From Magnolia sinica (Eukaryota; Streptophyta; Magnoliopsida; Magnoliales; Magnoliaceae): a stretch of DNA of 64,000 nucleotides. The notes under the pieces are model-generated. The model was given only the letters and a program-made list of their open reading frames with translations. It searched no databases and was not told the DNA's origin. The DNA is taken from positions 60,933,443 to 60,997,442 of the forward strand of contig NC_080585.1 of NCBI RefSeq assembly GCF_029962835.1. Direction: 5' to 3'. This document shows positions 24,321-35,652 of this stretch, piece by piece. The translations under genes were made by a program, and so were the position numbers. The number at the start of each line of letters is the position of its first letter. The first letter of the stretch is position 1.

Positions 24321-25183
24321 CAAACCAACCACACAATTCACCTATTGCTTAGAGATCATTTTAGAGCATTATAAAAAAAAAAAATGAATCATATCCAAAG
24401 GATTATCTGGACCATACCACTTTTAATAGTGGTGATATAATTCCCACTATTAGAAATTTAGAGGGCCCACCATATCATTCATTTCCCATCCAGACTGTTC
24501 ATGAGGTCACAAGGACCTGTACAGGGAGGAAAACAAATATTATATTGATTCAAAACTGCAGTAACCCAAAGGGGTTTCAATGGTAGACGTTCACTCAACT
24601 GTCTTCTGTAGTGTGGTCCACTTGATACTAGCTCTGTCTTATTTTTTTATTTTTTATTTTTCCAAGCTCAAGAACGAGCTCACCAAATGGATGGTTGGTC
24701 TGGATAAACTAATGCATCAGAGTGGGGTCCGCCTACGTGGCCCACCTAAGACAACTTGCAAATGGATGGACGGTTGGGTGCAACACATGCATCAGAGGGT
24801 GGGGCCCGCCGTCCAACCATCTGGACGGTGCAGCTAAGACCCATACATCACGGTGATTCCCACGAGATGGGATGGACGGTTTGGATGTGATACACCCAGC
24901 GGTGGTGGGCCCCATCTACCACCATCCAGATGGACGATGGATAAAACATATACATTTATGGTGGATCCCACCCGTCCAGCGTGCTGGACGGTGGATGACA
25001 CCTCATAACAACAATGGGGTCCACCACTTGCTGACGTTAAGGGCCCCAGCCATGAAGTATATATATTATATATATTTATATATACATATGTATATGTTCA
25101 TATACACCTAGTGGGTCCCACGTGGGCCCACCATAACATTTATATATATTTATGTATATAATATCTATGATATTATATCATAG

Positions 25184-25240
<57 letters not shown>
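25184..25240. repeat. (TA)n microsatellite
   Basis: An uninterrupted TA run of about 57 bp in the 5' LTR of A2. The 3' LTR has a shorter version near 16436-16496. Confidence 0.95.
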
Positions 25241-25244
<4 letters not shown>

Positions 25245-25506
25245 CAGGTGGGACTTCCCACCGGACAGTGGATGTTGGTTGGCATGTCCAGCGTCCAGAT
25301 ACACTAAACGACCTGGGTGCATGAATCAAGGTGGGCCCCATGTGGACGTGGCCCACCTGATTCGGATCAATCTAAATTTGTGTTTTCCCTACATCCGGAC
25401 GGCATGTCAGGTGGGCCCATTCGATGGACGGCATGGATAAAATTCATACTTCAAGTGAGGTCCATCCAGGTGGGCCACACAGCCTTATCAACTCAAAAAT
25501 GAAAGA

Positions 25507-25508
<2 letters not shown>

Positions 25509-25552
<44 letters not shown>
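25509..25552. repeat. (GA)n microsatellite
   Basis: A GA run of about 44 bp in the 5' LTR of A2. The corresponding place in the 3' LTR (about 16770-16795) is short and interrupted. Confidence 0.95.
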
Positions 25553-25558
<6 letters not shown>

Positions 25559-26477
25559 ACCGAGAGAGATCGTGATGGAGAGGAGGGACCCCGCTACTAT
25601 GGGCCCTCCATTTCTTACATTGCAAACTTCAAACGGGTCCCACCACATGTGGTTAAAAAAATGAAATTTAACGGTGGATCATTCACCTAGCAGCCTTCTC
25701 CTTTAACTCCTTGGACTCGTATGCTCATTGCCTTCAATTTTTAATGGAAGTTGATGGAGAATGAATGGTTGAGATGGGAGATGAGAGGGTGGGCCACACT
25801 TGGCTTTGGAAGAGAGCTTGGACGTTTGGAATTTTTATTGTTTGGGAGTGAAGAGAGAAAATGAGAGGGAGAGAGAAGTGATGAGTGAAAATGGATGGGA
25901 TGATGAGTGATGGGTGATGGGTGTGGGTGGAGTGATGGAGTTGTAAGAAAGGGATGGGTGGAGATAGAGAGAGTTGACTTTGGGAATGGGAGAGAGATGG
26001 GTTGCTTGTACTTGACTTATACTTGTGATAGGATATGTACTTGATATTGATTGATTGATTGATTGATAGAATAGGTTGTAGAGATTCTCTCGAAATTCGC
26101 ACGTACGATGATTTTCTCGAAATGAACGCGGGTCCACATCTTCTGGCTCAGGTATCGGATTGGTGCGCGAGTCGTGGCGTCAGAACCGCGGCGACGGCGC
26201 GATCGCAAGGGTACAAGTTTCAGGTCGAGTTGACTTCGATATACAGGACTCGGCTTAGGATCGCGCGCAAACGTCAGATATAGGTCGAGGGTTGCAGGAA
26301 TTCTACCGGGATGACCATGGAAGCCTACGGAACTGTACGGACTAGGATACGGGTCTTACACCCTGACTAGAGCAGGGGACCCTCCTATGCCAAAGTCAGG
26401 ATAGGAATTTGAGTCTAAGTAGTGTGGGTAGGTTTCGGGTGAGAGATTTTGCGTACATGTTCCTGTTAGTGTATCCC

Positions 26478-26488
26478 TTATTTATACC
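26478..26488 (-). promoter_or_regulatory. TATA box of the Tat-1 LTR
   Basis: GGTATAAATAAG on the minus strand lies in the Tat-1 LTR, followed in the sense direction by sequence of 5'-leader type. This is the likely element promoter. Confidence 0.6.
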
Positions 26489-27049
26489 TTCTGGTTGGAG
26501 TGACCTTGTCCGTCATTCTCGGCACGACTACAGCCATTAGGCGTGAATGACGCGCATGCTAATATTGTCGATTACCTCATGATCGTGCGCCGGAAACCGC
26601 TCCTCACGTTCATTACGGGAGTTGATTCCTTAACGTGATTGCAAACCACGTTGCCCTAAAGTCTAGGTCTGTGACAGTCTGAGCCCATGGGTGGGCTGAT
26701 CCTGGTCACTCGTCGACAAGGGTCTGGCCGGAGGCAACAGGTGGAGTGTGTAAATGGCTTCTTCCAGGTTCCAAGCTGATGTGAAAGCTCTATAAAAGAA
26801 CTTGGAAACTGAATGTTGATTGTTATGACCAGGTTGGAGTGGGCAAGCCACTACCGAGCTGTGGTTTGGCTCATTTAGTTTTGTCACCCGACCTGCTATG
26901 GCGCACTCAACTGACCGGGTCAGGCTTTCCTCAACTGGGGTCGAGATATACCTGTTTTGGCGAGGTTGCTCAATCGACCGAGCCGAGTTTACTCCTATAG
27001 AGATTGGCCCAAAATTTCCCATAATATTCTCTATTATTGTAGTGATACA

Positions 27050-27964
27050 TTGGACTTAATTCTTATCCAATTCTCTTAAGAGACACAATCTTGCATTCGA
27101 GCGTGGTGATAAACTATGAGTTTTTTTTTTTTTAATCCTAAAAACAAGGTAAAGTACAACCATCTTCAAAGGAATAACCCCACCTCGACGTATCACCTGA
27201 TGGTAAAAGGTAACTGATATGTAATCGGTATTTTCAGATTAAGTTAAATAGTGTAGAGTTTGACTTATCTACTTATTCTTTGCCTTGGTCAAAGTTAATG
27301 GCTTTGAAAGGAGCCCTGATATCGATCTTGGCACTCCCGCGCACCGCATGTTGTGAGAGAACAAAAAGCCATGTTACATAGTACACCCGCACGAAATGGA
27401 AAGGGGTAAAATGGTCGCAGTCTTTCCTAACCCCTGTCTACGTCACTTCAAACCCAGCAAAGCCAATGGCATTTTGGTCCATAGGAATTATATTATGGAC
27501 GTAGCCCACGCCTTGGCATAATATAGATGCCTTTTCAATTCTGACAAGTGGGACGCATGGTATAATCCAAGCCATTGTTCTCCTGAGGTCTATCGAAGAT
27601 GGATCATGTTTCAAAATGTTCCCATCCCAGTGATATCGGCATGTGGGGAGGGGAACATCTAGTCGGAAGCAACCATTCGTGTGCCACAAATCTAAAGACT
27701 TCAGTTGCCCAATTAATGATATTTTCGAATAACATCCATCCATACAGAGTGTAACAAGACAGAACGATGGTCTGGATTATAAACATAAAATTTTAAAAAA
27801 TAAAAATAAAATAAAGAGGGCTTACCTGTGATAATAGAAGGTCGGGTATAACGTAAAAAGATGATGGATGAGTACTGGCCTGAAAATATGACTTTTCAGT
27901 CGTCATCCTATCCACGTGACGCGCATCCGAACCAAGGACATGGGACCCACGTGAACATGACGAC
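27050..27964. other. Intergenic sequence, no gene recognised
   Basis: The stretch between the Tat-1 LTR and MITE1 has no recognisable protein or RNA gene on either strand. It has a T-run near 27121-27133. The minus-strand frame at 27438-27743 (101 codons) shows no motif. It may hold promoter-distal sequence of the receptor kinase gene or older repeats. Confidence 0.6.
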
Positions 27965-28533
27965 GGACGCGGATTAGCTACTGACCCGTTGAGTAGCGAG
28001 ACTTCGCTACTGGAGTGACGTGTCTCGCTATGAAGTGACGTTACCAAGTTCTATGAGCCACTTGATGTATGTGTTCTATCGACACCGTTCATCCATTTGT
28101 TGATGTCATTTTAGACTTATGATCCAAAGAATGAGGCAGATCCAAATCTGGAATGGACCCTAGAAAACAGTGAGAAAAGTGACGCACACCATTGAAATCC
28201 TCCCAAGGTCAACCATAATATTTATTTGAAACCCAACCTGTTCATGTGTTAACGAAGACATAAAAGAAGGGAAAACACGAATATCAGCTTAATAGAAAAC
28301 TTTTGTGTCCTTTACCAGTTTTTAATGGTGGACGTCACTCTCCCCACTGTTTTCTGTGGTGGGGTCCCCTCGAACTTTGGATCTGACTCATTCTTTGGAT
28401 CTTACCCTAATATGATCCCTCCAAATGGATGAACGGTGTAGATACAAAACATACATCACAGTGGGGGCCACGGAACTTGGTGACGTCACTTCAGTAGCTA
28501 GTCTCGCTACTCAACCTGTAGCTAATCCGCGTC
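27965..28533. mobile_element. MITE1, Mutator-like, long terminal inverted repeats
   Basis: A non-coding element of about 570 bp. The left end GGACGCGGATTAGCTAC and the right end GTAGCTAATCCGCGTCC are inverted copies. The inverted similarity continues inward for about 55-60 bp (GTTGAGTAGCGAGAC, GTGACGT). The flanks CATGACGAC (27956-27964) and CATGACGTA (28534-28542) agree at 7 of 9 bases, suggesting a decayed 9-bp target duplication. The body carries the AACCTGTTCATG / GGGAAAACAC / TGGTGGACGT segments seen repeatedly in the window. It ends about 480 bp upstream of the receptor kinase start codon. Confidence 0.82.
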
Positions 28534-29014
28534 CATGACGTAGTGGCAAGCTCGTAATTATAGACGTTGGGACTGGAATCCACAAAATATAGCCGTTGGA
28601 GGAGCGGCCCCGCCTGTATCTCTACCAACTCTACTCAAAAACAGAAAGGAAGGGAAGAAAAAAATCTAGCCGTTAGGCCCAGCTAAAGAAGTGCCTCTGA
28701 ACCAATCCCACCTGACTTGCTCCGATTTTCTCTCCCCAACGCCAAGATTCTCTCTCTCTCTCTCCTCTGTTGAATTCTTTCACATGATTTCTCAGCAGAG
28801 AGGCATCTCCCCACACTACAAAACCTTCTCCCTCTTCATCTTCCCTTCCATTTTGTTCCCTTCTCCATGGACTAAAACCCCCAGCTAGAGAGAGAGAGAG
28901 AGAGAGAGAGGTATTGCAGAAATAGAAGCATAAAGAGGATAGAGAAAAAGTCCCCAAAACCCATTTTGCTTCAGCTCTGTTCATATCACTTGTTTTTGCG
29001 ACTTGTTCATTGCA
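28534..29014 (+). promoter_or_regulatory. Promoter-proximal region and 5' leader of the receptor kinase gene
   Basis: This stretch between MITE1 and the start codon is rich in CT (28750-28764) and AG runs (28887-28910), common in plant core promoters and leaders. GAG|GTATTG at 28911 and CTTCAG at about 28969-28974 could bound a ~64-bp leader intron, which is speculative. No convincing TATA box was found; AAAATATAGCC near 28586-28596 is the nearest candidate. Confidence 0.45.
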
Positions 29015-32000
29015 ATGGAACTCCCCCATCTAATTTTCAAAGAATCTTACCAATTATATTTCCAGCTTTCGCAATTCCTGACAAGAAAGCAACCCCATCG
29101 TTCCTGTATTTTGAATAGAAAGAAATGGAAGAATCCATCACGCCCAAACAACCCATTTCGGCATTCTCCACTTGTATTCCTGCTTCTTCTTCTCCATCTG
29201 CTTACTTCAAAATTTCCCCTCGTATCAAGCCAGGGTTGGGATGGGATTATCGTTACTCAAGCTGATTATCAAGCTTTGCAGGCTTTTAAGCATGCATTGT
29301 ACGATCCGAAAAGGGTGCTGCGGAGCTGGAATGATAGCGGTCTCAGCGCCTGTTCAGGTGGGTGGATTGGGATCAAATGCGTTAGAGGTCAGGTTATATC
29401 AATCCAGCTCCCCTGGAAAGGATTGGGTGGTCAGATATCCGATAAGGTGGGCCAGCTCCTTGCTCTCCGTAAGCTTAGCCTCCACGACAATCTCATCGTG
29501 GGTCAAGTCCCTTCCTCACTTGGGTTCTTACCCAATCTCCGAGGAGTTTCCCTCTTCAACAACCGTCTTTCCGGATCAATCCCGCAATCCATTGGTTCAT
29601 GTTTGCTGCTTCAGACCCTCGATCTAAGCAACAATTCCATTACGGGTTCCATACCGGAGTCTCTCTCAAACTCTACTAGGCTCTACCGACTGAATCTCAG
29701 CTACAATGGCCTCGCAGGTCGTGTTCCATCTGGTCTCTCCCGCATCCCATCCCTCACCTTCCTTGCTCTCCAACACAACAATCTGTCAGGTTCAATTCCA
29801 GATAGCTGGGGAGGGGTATCAGGCAACAGAAACTCATATCAGCTCCGATCCTTGGTTCTCGATTATAACTCCATTACTGGAAGAATTCCTCCTTCTTTGA
29901 GCAAATTAGAAAAACTCGAAGAGATTTCACTCAGCCATAACAAGATCAATGGAAGCGTACCCGAACAACTCAAGACTCTGTCGCAGCTCCAAACACTCGA
30001 TCTATCCAACAATGACATTGATGGAAGATTCTCTGCCAGCCTCTGCAACCTATCTTCGCTAGTCCAATTGAATCTCGAAAACAACCACATTGAGGATCGG
30101 ATACCAGAAGCTATTGATGGATTAAAAAGGCTATCCATTCTCAAACTGAGAGGGAATAAATTCAGTGGTCCCATTCCAGCGACTCTCAGCAATATTTCTG
30201 GCTTGTCCAAATTGGATTTATCCCAAAACAATCTCACCGGAGGTATTCCAGCTTCGATCGCCAATATATCAAATTTACAATCTTTCAATGTCTCTTATAA
30301 CAATCTATCAGGTCCTGTTCCATTCCTCTTGTCTGAAAAATTCAATTCAAGCTGTTTTAGAGGAAACTCTCAGCTGTGTGGGTACAGTGTTTCCGTCCCA
30401 TGTCAGAAACCTCCATCACAAAATCTCAGTCCTCCAAAACCCCATCGTGGTCAGAAACTCAGCACCAAAGATATCATTCTCATTGCTGCTGGGGCACTCC
30501 TTGCGGTTCTGCTCTTAGTCTGCTGTGTTCTGCTCTGTTGTTTGATTAGGAAGAGAAACATTTCTGCGCGAAAGAGTCCGCCTGCGGGTGGGGCAGCAGG
30601 GAGGGGAGATAAGGCAGGGCCCGCAATAGGAGAGGTGGAATCTGGTGGTGAGGCTGGGGGAAAGCTGGTCCATTTTGATGGGCCTATGGTGTTTACAGCA
30701 GACGATCTTTTGTGCGCAACCGCTGAGATAATGGGGAAAAGCACATATGGGACAGTTTATAAAGCCACATTGGAGGATGGTAATCAGGTGGCTGTGAAGA
30801 GATTGAGGGAGAAGATTGCGAAGAATCAGAGGGAGTTTGAAGTGGAGGTGAACACGCTGGGGAAGATCCGGCACCCGAATCTTTTGGCACTTAGAGCTTA
30901 TTATCTGGGCCCCAAAGGAGAGAAGCTGCTTGTCTTTGATTTCATGCCTAAAGGGAGTCTTGCATCCTTCCTCCATGGTAAACACACCCAACTTGTATGA
31001 CTGTTTTTCCTTTTAATTGAAATTTGTATTTGCAGTACACTGGCTAGTTTTTGTTTTAATATTTTATTTTTATTTTTGTTTTTGTTTCAAGGGAAAGTCT
31101 CTTCCTAACAGCTACTTATACTCTCGCGTAATCTTTCATTATTATTATTATTATTATTTTAAGCCTATTACCGTTTGGTAGGGCGATTGGCATGATATGT
31201 TTATCCACATCATTGATATCGGATGCAGATTGCGGGTATTCCAAGTGATCTAACCAATTTTGTGGGATTTGATTGTAACACGTGCTTCTATCAGAGTGGG
31301 GCCATGCGATGGAAGAACCCAATGAATTTGACCGCGGCAATCTTCGCATGTGGCCCAATCATGGGATCACCGGTCAATCTGACTCCATTGATGTGGGGTT
31401 GCTCCGGAAATCTCACGGAAGTTGGGGACGCGGATTGCGTCCTACCCCCTCCCGTCTCTAGCCTCGAACGGGCAGTTCTGTGGGTGGGCTTACCTGGATG
31501 TATCTGTTTAGCCATCGTCCATCCAATTGAGCGTTGGATCTGCCTCTTTTTTTGTGAACATACCTTAAAATGATCTTAGAGAAGGATTGGAAGGTGTAGA
31601 TAAACAGATACATCACGGTGGGCCCCGCCACCCACACTTCGTGGCTAGAGACGCAATCCGCGTCCGGAAGTTGGTGGGTTGCTGTGTTTTCTTAACCATC
31701 TAATGTAGTCTCAGGCCTCAGAGTCAGATCACAAGAAGAGGTCAGGATCTTCCAATCAGAACGTGGCAAGGTCCATCAGCGTGAAATACCGTGACTTGTT
31801 GTTCCAGTGTGCTTAAACCGACTGAACATGTTAATTAAAAAGGATGAATGATTTTAACGGCTAGTTTGTGTAGATTGCAGGGTTTTTTTTGGGGGGGGGA
31901 CCCATGAGCCATTTGCCTAAACTGCAGAAAATCTGAATTCCAACGGCTAGTTGTTTGTGCAGAGTATCTGAATACCTATATTATTTATGTATGTATAGGT

Positions 32001-32687
32001 TGCTTTATTATTATTATTATTTTATTTTTGATAAAAGAAATATTGTATGTGGCAGCTCGTGGACCCGACACCCCCATCGAGTGGGCAACAAGGATGAAAA
32101 TAGCCATAGGCGCGGCACGAGGGCTTTGCTACCTCCACACTAACGAGAACATTCATGGGAACCTGACATCCAGCAATATCCTAATCGATGACGACAACAA
32201 TGCAAAGATCGCTGATTTTGGACTATCGCGGCTGATGACTACTGCTGCCAACTCCAATGTGATAGCAACAGCAGGGGCACTGGGCTACCGTGCTCCCGAG
32301 CTCTCCAAGCTCAAGAAGGCTAGCCCAAAGACTGATGTCTATAGCCTTGGGGTGATCATACTGGAGCTGCTGACGGGCAAGTCCCCAGGCGAGGCAATGA
32401 ATGGCATCGACTTGCCGCAGTGGGTAGCCTCGATCGTGAAGGAAGAGTGGACAAACGAGGTGTTCGATTTGGAGTTGATGAGGGATGCATCCACCACTGG
32501 TGATGAACTTCTCAACACGTTGAAATTGGCACTGCATTGCGTAGATCCCTCCCCAGCTGCTCGTCCGGAGGTGCATCAACTACTCCAGCAATTGGAGGAA
32601 ATAAAGCCTGAATTTGCAGGAGCAGCAGCTGCATCTGGATCAGGTGATGATGGCACCACTGCTGAAGCTCCTTCCGCTGGTGATTGA
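29015..32687 (+). CDS. IMK2: LRR receptor-like (pseudo)kinase, IMK2 type
   Basis: This plasma-membrane receptor kinase joins exon 1 (29015-30977) to exon 2 (32056-32687), giving 864 residues. ATG 29015 is the first in-frame Met. A hydrophobic signal segment lies at ~51-63. The LRRNT region ([28 protein letters not shown]) spans ~83-135. About 11 LRRs fill 138-436, with a Cys-rich cap ([11 protein letters not shown]) at ~447. The transmembrane helix is ~487-511 and the kinase ~566-836. The kinase has [15 protein letters not shown] (Lys595) and DFG (Asp708). The catalytic loop reads HGNLTSSN (688-695) instead of HRDxxxxN, so phosphotransfer is unlikely, as known for the Arabidopsis IMK2/MRLK group. 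The two exons join in frame (phase 1). This is the only intact host gene seen; its ligand is unknown. Confidence 0.96.
30978..32055 (+). other. Intron of the receptor kinase gene (GT-AG, 1078 bp, phase 1)
   Basis: The donor CCATG|GTAAAC and acceptor GTGGCAG|CTCGTGG rejoin the kinase reading exactly at [14 protein letters not shown], interrupting the kinase domain before the catalytic loop. The intron carries T-rich stretches, an (ATT)n-like run at about 31139-31160, MITE2 (31426-31665) and an (ATT)n-like run near the acceptor (32005-32025). Confidence 0.95.
31426..31665. mobile_element. MITE2, Mutator-like, inside the receptor kinase intron
   Basis: A 240-bp element with terminal inverted repeats GGACGCGGATTGCGTC and GACGCAATCCGCGTCC. 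It is flanked by a perfect 9-bp direct repeat GGAAGTTGG (31417-31425 and 31666-31674). A 9-bp duplication is the hallmark of Mutator-like transposition. It shares the GGACGCGGATT end with MITE1 and encodes nothing. Confidence 0.93.
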
Positions 32688-33277
32688 TAACGATATTTTG
32701 TTGTCATTCTTTATTTCTTGATTTTTTTTTATTTTTTATTTTTTTTTGATGTTTTATCTATGGATATTATGGGCTATGTTTGATTCTTTTATTCTTGGAG
32801 TTTTCTTTTTGATGGATTTTCCGATCATGTGTTTCCAGTTTTAGTGCATGTAAATATAAATAGTCTTTCTTGGGAATGTTTGTTCTAGAGTGAGCTTCTT
32901 TTTTCTTCTTTTTTTTGAAAAAAATTTTAATTTTATTTATGCAGGGGTATTGTTGCAGCCCTGATAAATAAAAAATAATAATATATCACCTGCAAAACCA
33001 TTATCATACGGAGAAGGAAGAAAAGAATTTATCAAAAGAAAAACGAACAAATGAATATGATGGATGGATGGATGGATGGTAATAGTGATTTTCCTTGTAT
33101 TCGCGTTTAAAAAAAAAAAAAAAAAACCACGGTTGATGATGGTGGTAATTTACCCACAATAAGATCTTAGTATATGGTACACATTGTTAACTGTCTTCAC
33201 CACCATATCATCAAGGGACATGATACATACCAGTTTCGGAAAGATAATTTAAACCTTGTCTGGAAAGTATTACAGTT
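32688..33277. other. 3' flank of the receptor kinase gene, no gene
   Basis: T-rich 3' untranslated sequence follows the stop codon. AATAAA-type words at about 32968-32980 are candidate polyadenylation signals. A (GGAT)n run lies at 33058-33079 and an A-run at 33108-33126. Nothing else is recognised. Confidence 0.6.
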
Positions 33278-33282
33278 GTGTG

Positions 33283-33880
33283 TGTTGGGAGAACGGCAGA
33301 ATCACACAGAGATGAATCTAGAATAGCAATCCAAAAGCATCGAGCAAAAAAAAAAGGAGAACACAACGATTTAACATGAAAAACCATTTCGGGAAAAAAA
33401 CCACGGCACAAAGCAACAGAAATTCACTATGAAAGCAAAAAAATTACAAAGAGAGGGCTTACCCGATTCGAACTACCTTGAATCTCATCCTTTAAAACCC
33501 TTGAACTATTTAGAAACCCTTTGAAACCCTAGAACTATTTAGAAGCCCTTGGAATACTTCTTAATCCCGTTTACACACATATATATAGTCTTAGAAAGAA
33601 TCTCATACGAAATTAGAAATAAATCCCGCAAATCCACTGTTTTGCGTAAAAACTGCACAAAATCCTATCGATGCCATTGAAGGCCTTTCGATGGCATCGA
33701 ACTAATCCTGTCGATGCCATCGAAATAATGCCCAGTTAGTCTAGCAACCAACAGAAGAAAATCCAGAAAATATCGATGGGATTACGAACTGTTCAATGTC
33801 ATCGAAGGTGAGATCGAACAAATTGTCGATGGCATCGACAGACCTTATATCTGACTTGATTTAAAACATCAAATACAACA
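33283..33880 (-). repeat. 3' LTR of the copia element (598 bp)
   Basis: It carries six or more TCGATGNCATCGAA-type near-palindromes (about 33668-33840), upstream in the sense direction of a TATA-like CTATATATATGTG (about 33574-33588). The 5' LTR is 439 bp because about 155 bp of this array is missing there, apparently by recombination between array units. Confidence 0.93.
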
Positions 33881-34256
33881 ATCTCCACCATGTCTTCAAT
33901 TATCAAACGTGTGTTTTCTTATCTCTGTCTCGCATCATAACTTCATCAATGCTTCTCGTGCACAATCCATCTTCCTTTTATGCCATCGCCAAGCCCAAAG
34001 AAGTTGCACAGAACTTGAACTTCTCCGTAGGAACGACCTTAGTGAGCATGTTTGCTAGATTTACGCTAGTGTGAATCTTCTTCAGAGTTACGCCTCCTTC
34101 TTCAAGCACCTGTCAAATAAAGTGATGACGAACATCAATGTGTTTAGTACGTTAGTGATAAACAGATTTTTTAGCCAAATTGATAGCGCTCTCGCTATCA
34201 CAGTTAACAGGCACGACCTCCTGCTTAACCCCCAATTAATTTATCATGCTTGTCAA

Positions 34257-35300
34257 CTAAACATCTTCTTTAAACGCTTCTGTCACTACCATATACTCTG
34301 CTTCAGTCGTAAAAAGAGCCACTACAGATTGAAGCTTCGATATCCAACTAATTGCTTCACCTGCTAGTACAAACGAGTATCCTAAAGTCGACTTTCTGGA
34401 ATCCACATTGCTTGTGAAGTCTGAATCCACATACCCTACCAACTTTTCTCCTGTCTTCTCAAAAGTTAAGACGTGATCTTTTATACTTTGAATATATCGA
34501 AGTAACCATTTCAGCTCTTCCCAATGTTACTTGCCGGGGTTTGACATATATCTGCTCACAACACCAACTTCCTGTGAAATATCTGATCTCATACAGACCA
34601 TGGTATACATGAAATTGTCAACCACATTCGAATAAGGCACATGAGACATAATCTGTTTTTCCTCATTTGATTTAGGATATTGTTCTGAGGAAAGCTTGAA
34701 GTGAGCCACGTGGGGAATGCTCACCGGCTTTGCCTGGTCCATCCAATACTTGATCGGCACCTTTTTAAAGTATTCTGCCTGTGATAACCAAAGTTTGCTC
34801 CTCTTCCTGTCTCTATAAATATCTATGCCAAGAACCCTCTTTGCAGACCCCGGATTTTCATCTCGAATGTCCCTGATAACTGAGTCTTTAGTACATTGAT
34901 TTCAGACATATTATGGCTGTTGATCAACATATCGTCAACATACAATACTAGGATGATGAATTTGTCATCACTCAGTATCTTGTAATAGACACAGCAATCT
35001 TATTCACTCCGAATAAATTTTTAACTCAACATGAAAGAATCAAATTTTTTATAGCACTGCCTAGGCGACTACTTCAGGCGGTACAACAACCTCATTAACC
35101 TGCAAACCTTTTTCTCTACCCCTTTAACTTCGTAGTCCTTTGGTTGCTTCATGTAGATCTGTTGTTCTAACTCCCCATGTAGGAATGTAGTCTTGATATC
35201 CATCTGTTCCAGCTCGAGATCGTATTGGGCAACCAGCGCCAACACGAATCTGATAAATTCTTGCTTAACCACCGGTGCGAATATCTCTACGAAGTCGATT
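34257..35300 (-). pseudogene. Copia element reverse transcriptase and RNase H (broken)
   Basis: The minus-strand reading starts near 35272 with LVAQYDLELEQMDIKTTFLHG and EQIYMKQP-type sequence (here LEQQIYMKQPKDYE). It then has the catalytic LYVDDMLI (about 34915-34945). It ends in RNase H with MVGYVDSDFTSNVDSRKST, GYSFVLAGEAISWISKLQ and TTEAEYMVVTEAFKE. Stops and frame changes lie between these blocks (for example near 35065 and 34770), so no full enzyme can be made although the YVDD site is intact. Confidence 0.93.
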
Positions 35301-35652
35301 CCTTCTCTCTAAGCATACTCCTTCTCTATCAGCCTCACTTTGCATCTATCAGGTTTCCTTTTGAATAATCACTTGCATCCAATCACTTTTTGGCCCACTG
35401 GAAGCTTCATCAGCTCCCATGTGTTGTTTTTGTGTAACGAGTCCATCTCATCATCCATAACCACCTTTCACTTTTCTACATTAGACTCATCTGTAATGAG
35501 GGCGTATGCAATATTAGAATTGTTCTTGTATCTTACTGGTAACCTGCGATCATACGATGGGTTTCTTCTCACAGGTGGCTCCTCCACCTGCCCATGTACC
35601 TTTGTCTACGCATCTGTCTCTGCCTGAGTATCATCTGTGTTAATCTGTATGT

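Larger units (their letters stand above)
15871..26360 (-). mobile_element. Full-length Ty3/gypsy chromovirus A2 (Tekay/Del-like)
   Basis: This complete minus-strand element has two LTRs (5' 22521-26360, 3' 15871-17599). Between them lie a tRNA-iMet-type PBS (22501-22515), gag, protease, RT, RNase H, integrase, chromodomain and a polypurine tract (17600-17614). It interrupts the 5' LTR of Tat-1. Flanks are GATGTTG on the left and CCCTGACT on the right, so no 5-bp target duplication is visible. The two LTRs differ at very roughly one base in ten by eye, mostly transitions, and every gene is broken, so the copy is old and inactive. Confidence 0.93.
22521..26360 (-). repeat. 5' LTR of element A2 (full length, 3840 bp)
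   Basis: On the plus strand it starts TGTCGCACCCC and ends GGGTCTTACA. It aligns with solo LTR A1 and with the shorter 3' LTR. It contains an AAATGGGCC tandem array (24141-24320), a segment related to the MITE body (about 24430-24990), a (TA)n run (25184-25240) and a (GA)n run (25509-25552). No coding content is recognised. No promoter box was identified with confidence. Confidence 0.92.
15777..27049 (-). repeat. 5' LTR of Tat-1, split by element A2
   Basis: On the minus strand the LTR ends ...GCATCAACA at 15777, next to the PBS. It resumes beyond element A2 at 26361 with ACCCTCC-type sequence and a TATA box (26478-26488). The distal end is uncertain. TGTATCACTACAATAATAG at 27049 gives an LTR of about 780 bp, while an alternative TGTCACAGACC start at 26675 gives about 410 bp. 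The other LTR lies outside the window, so neither can be proven. Confidence 0.7.

Noticed and set aside
26663..27022. 119-codon minus-strand frame
   Set aside because: It falls in the presumed U3 of the Tat-1 LTR and has no motif; position and composition fit LTR sequence.
30451..30991. Long minus-strand frames under the receptor kinase
   Set aside because: They are antisense shadows of a clearly recognised LRR-kinase coding sequence.
30971..31000. Reading exon 1 of the receptor kinase through to the stop at 31000 as a truncated kinase
   Set aside because: A GT donor at 30978 and an AG acceptor at 32055 rejoin the conserved kinase sequence in frame, so this is an intron.
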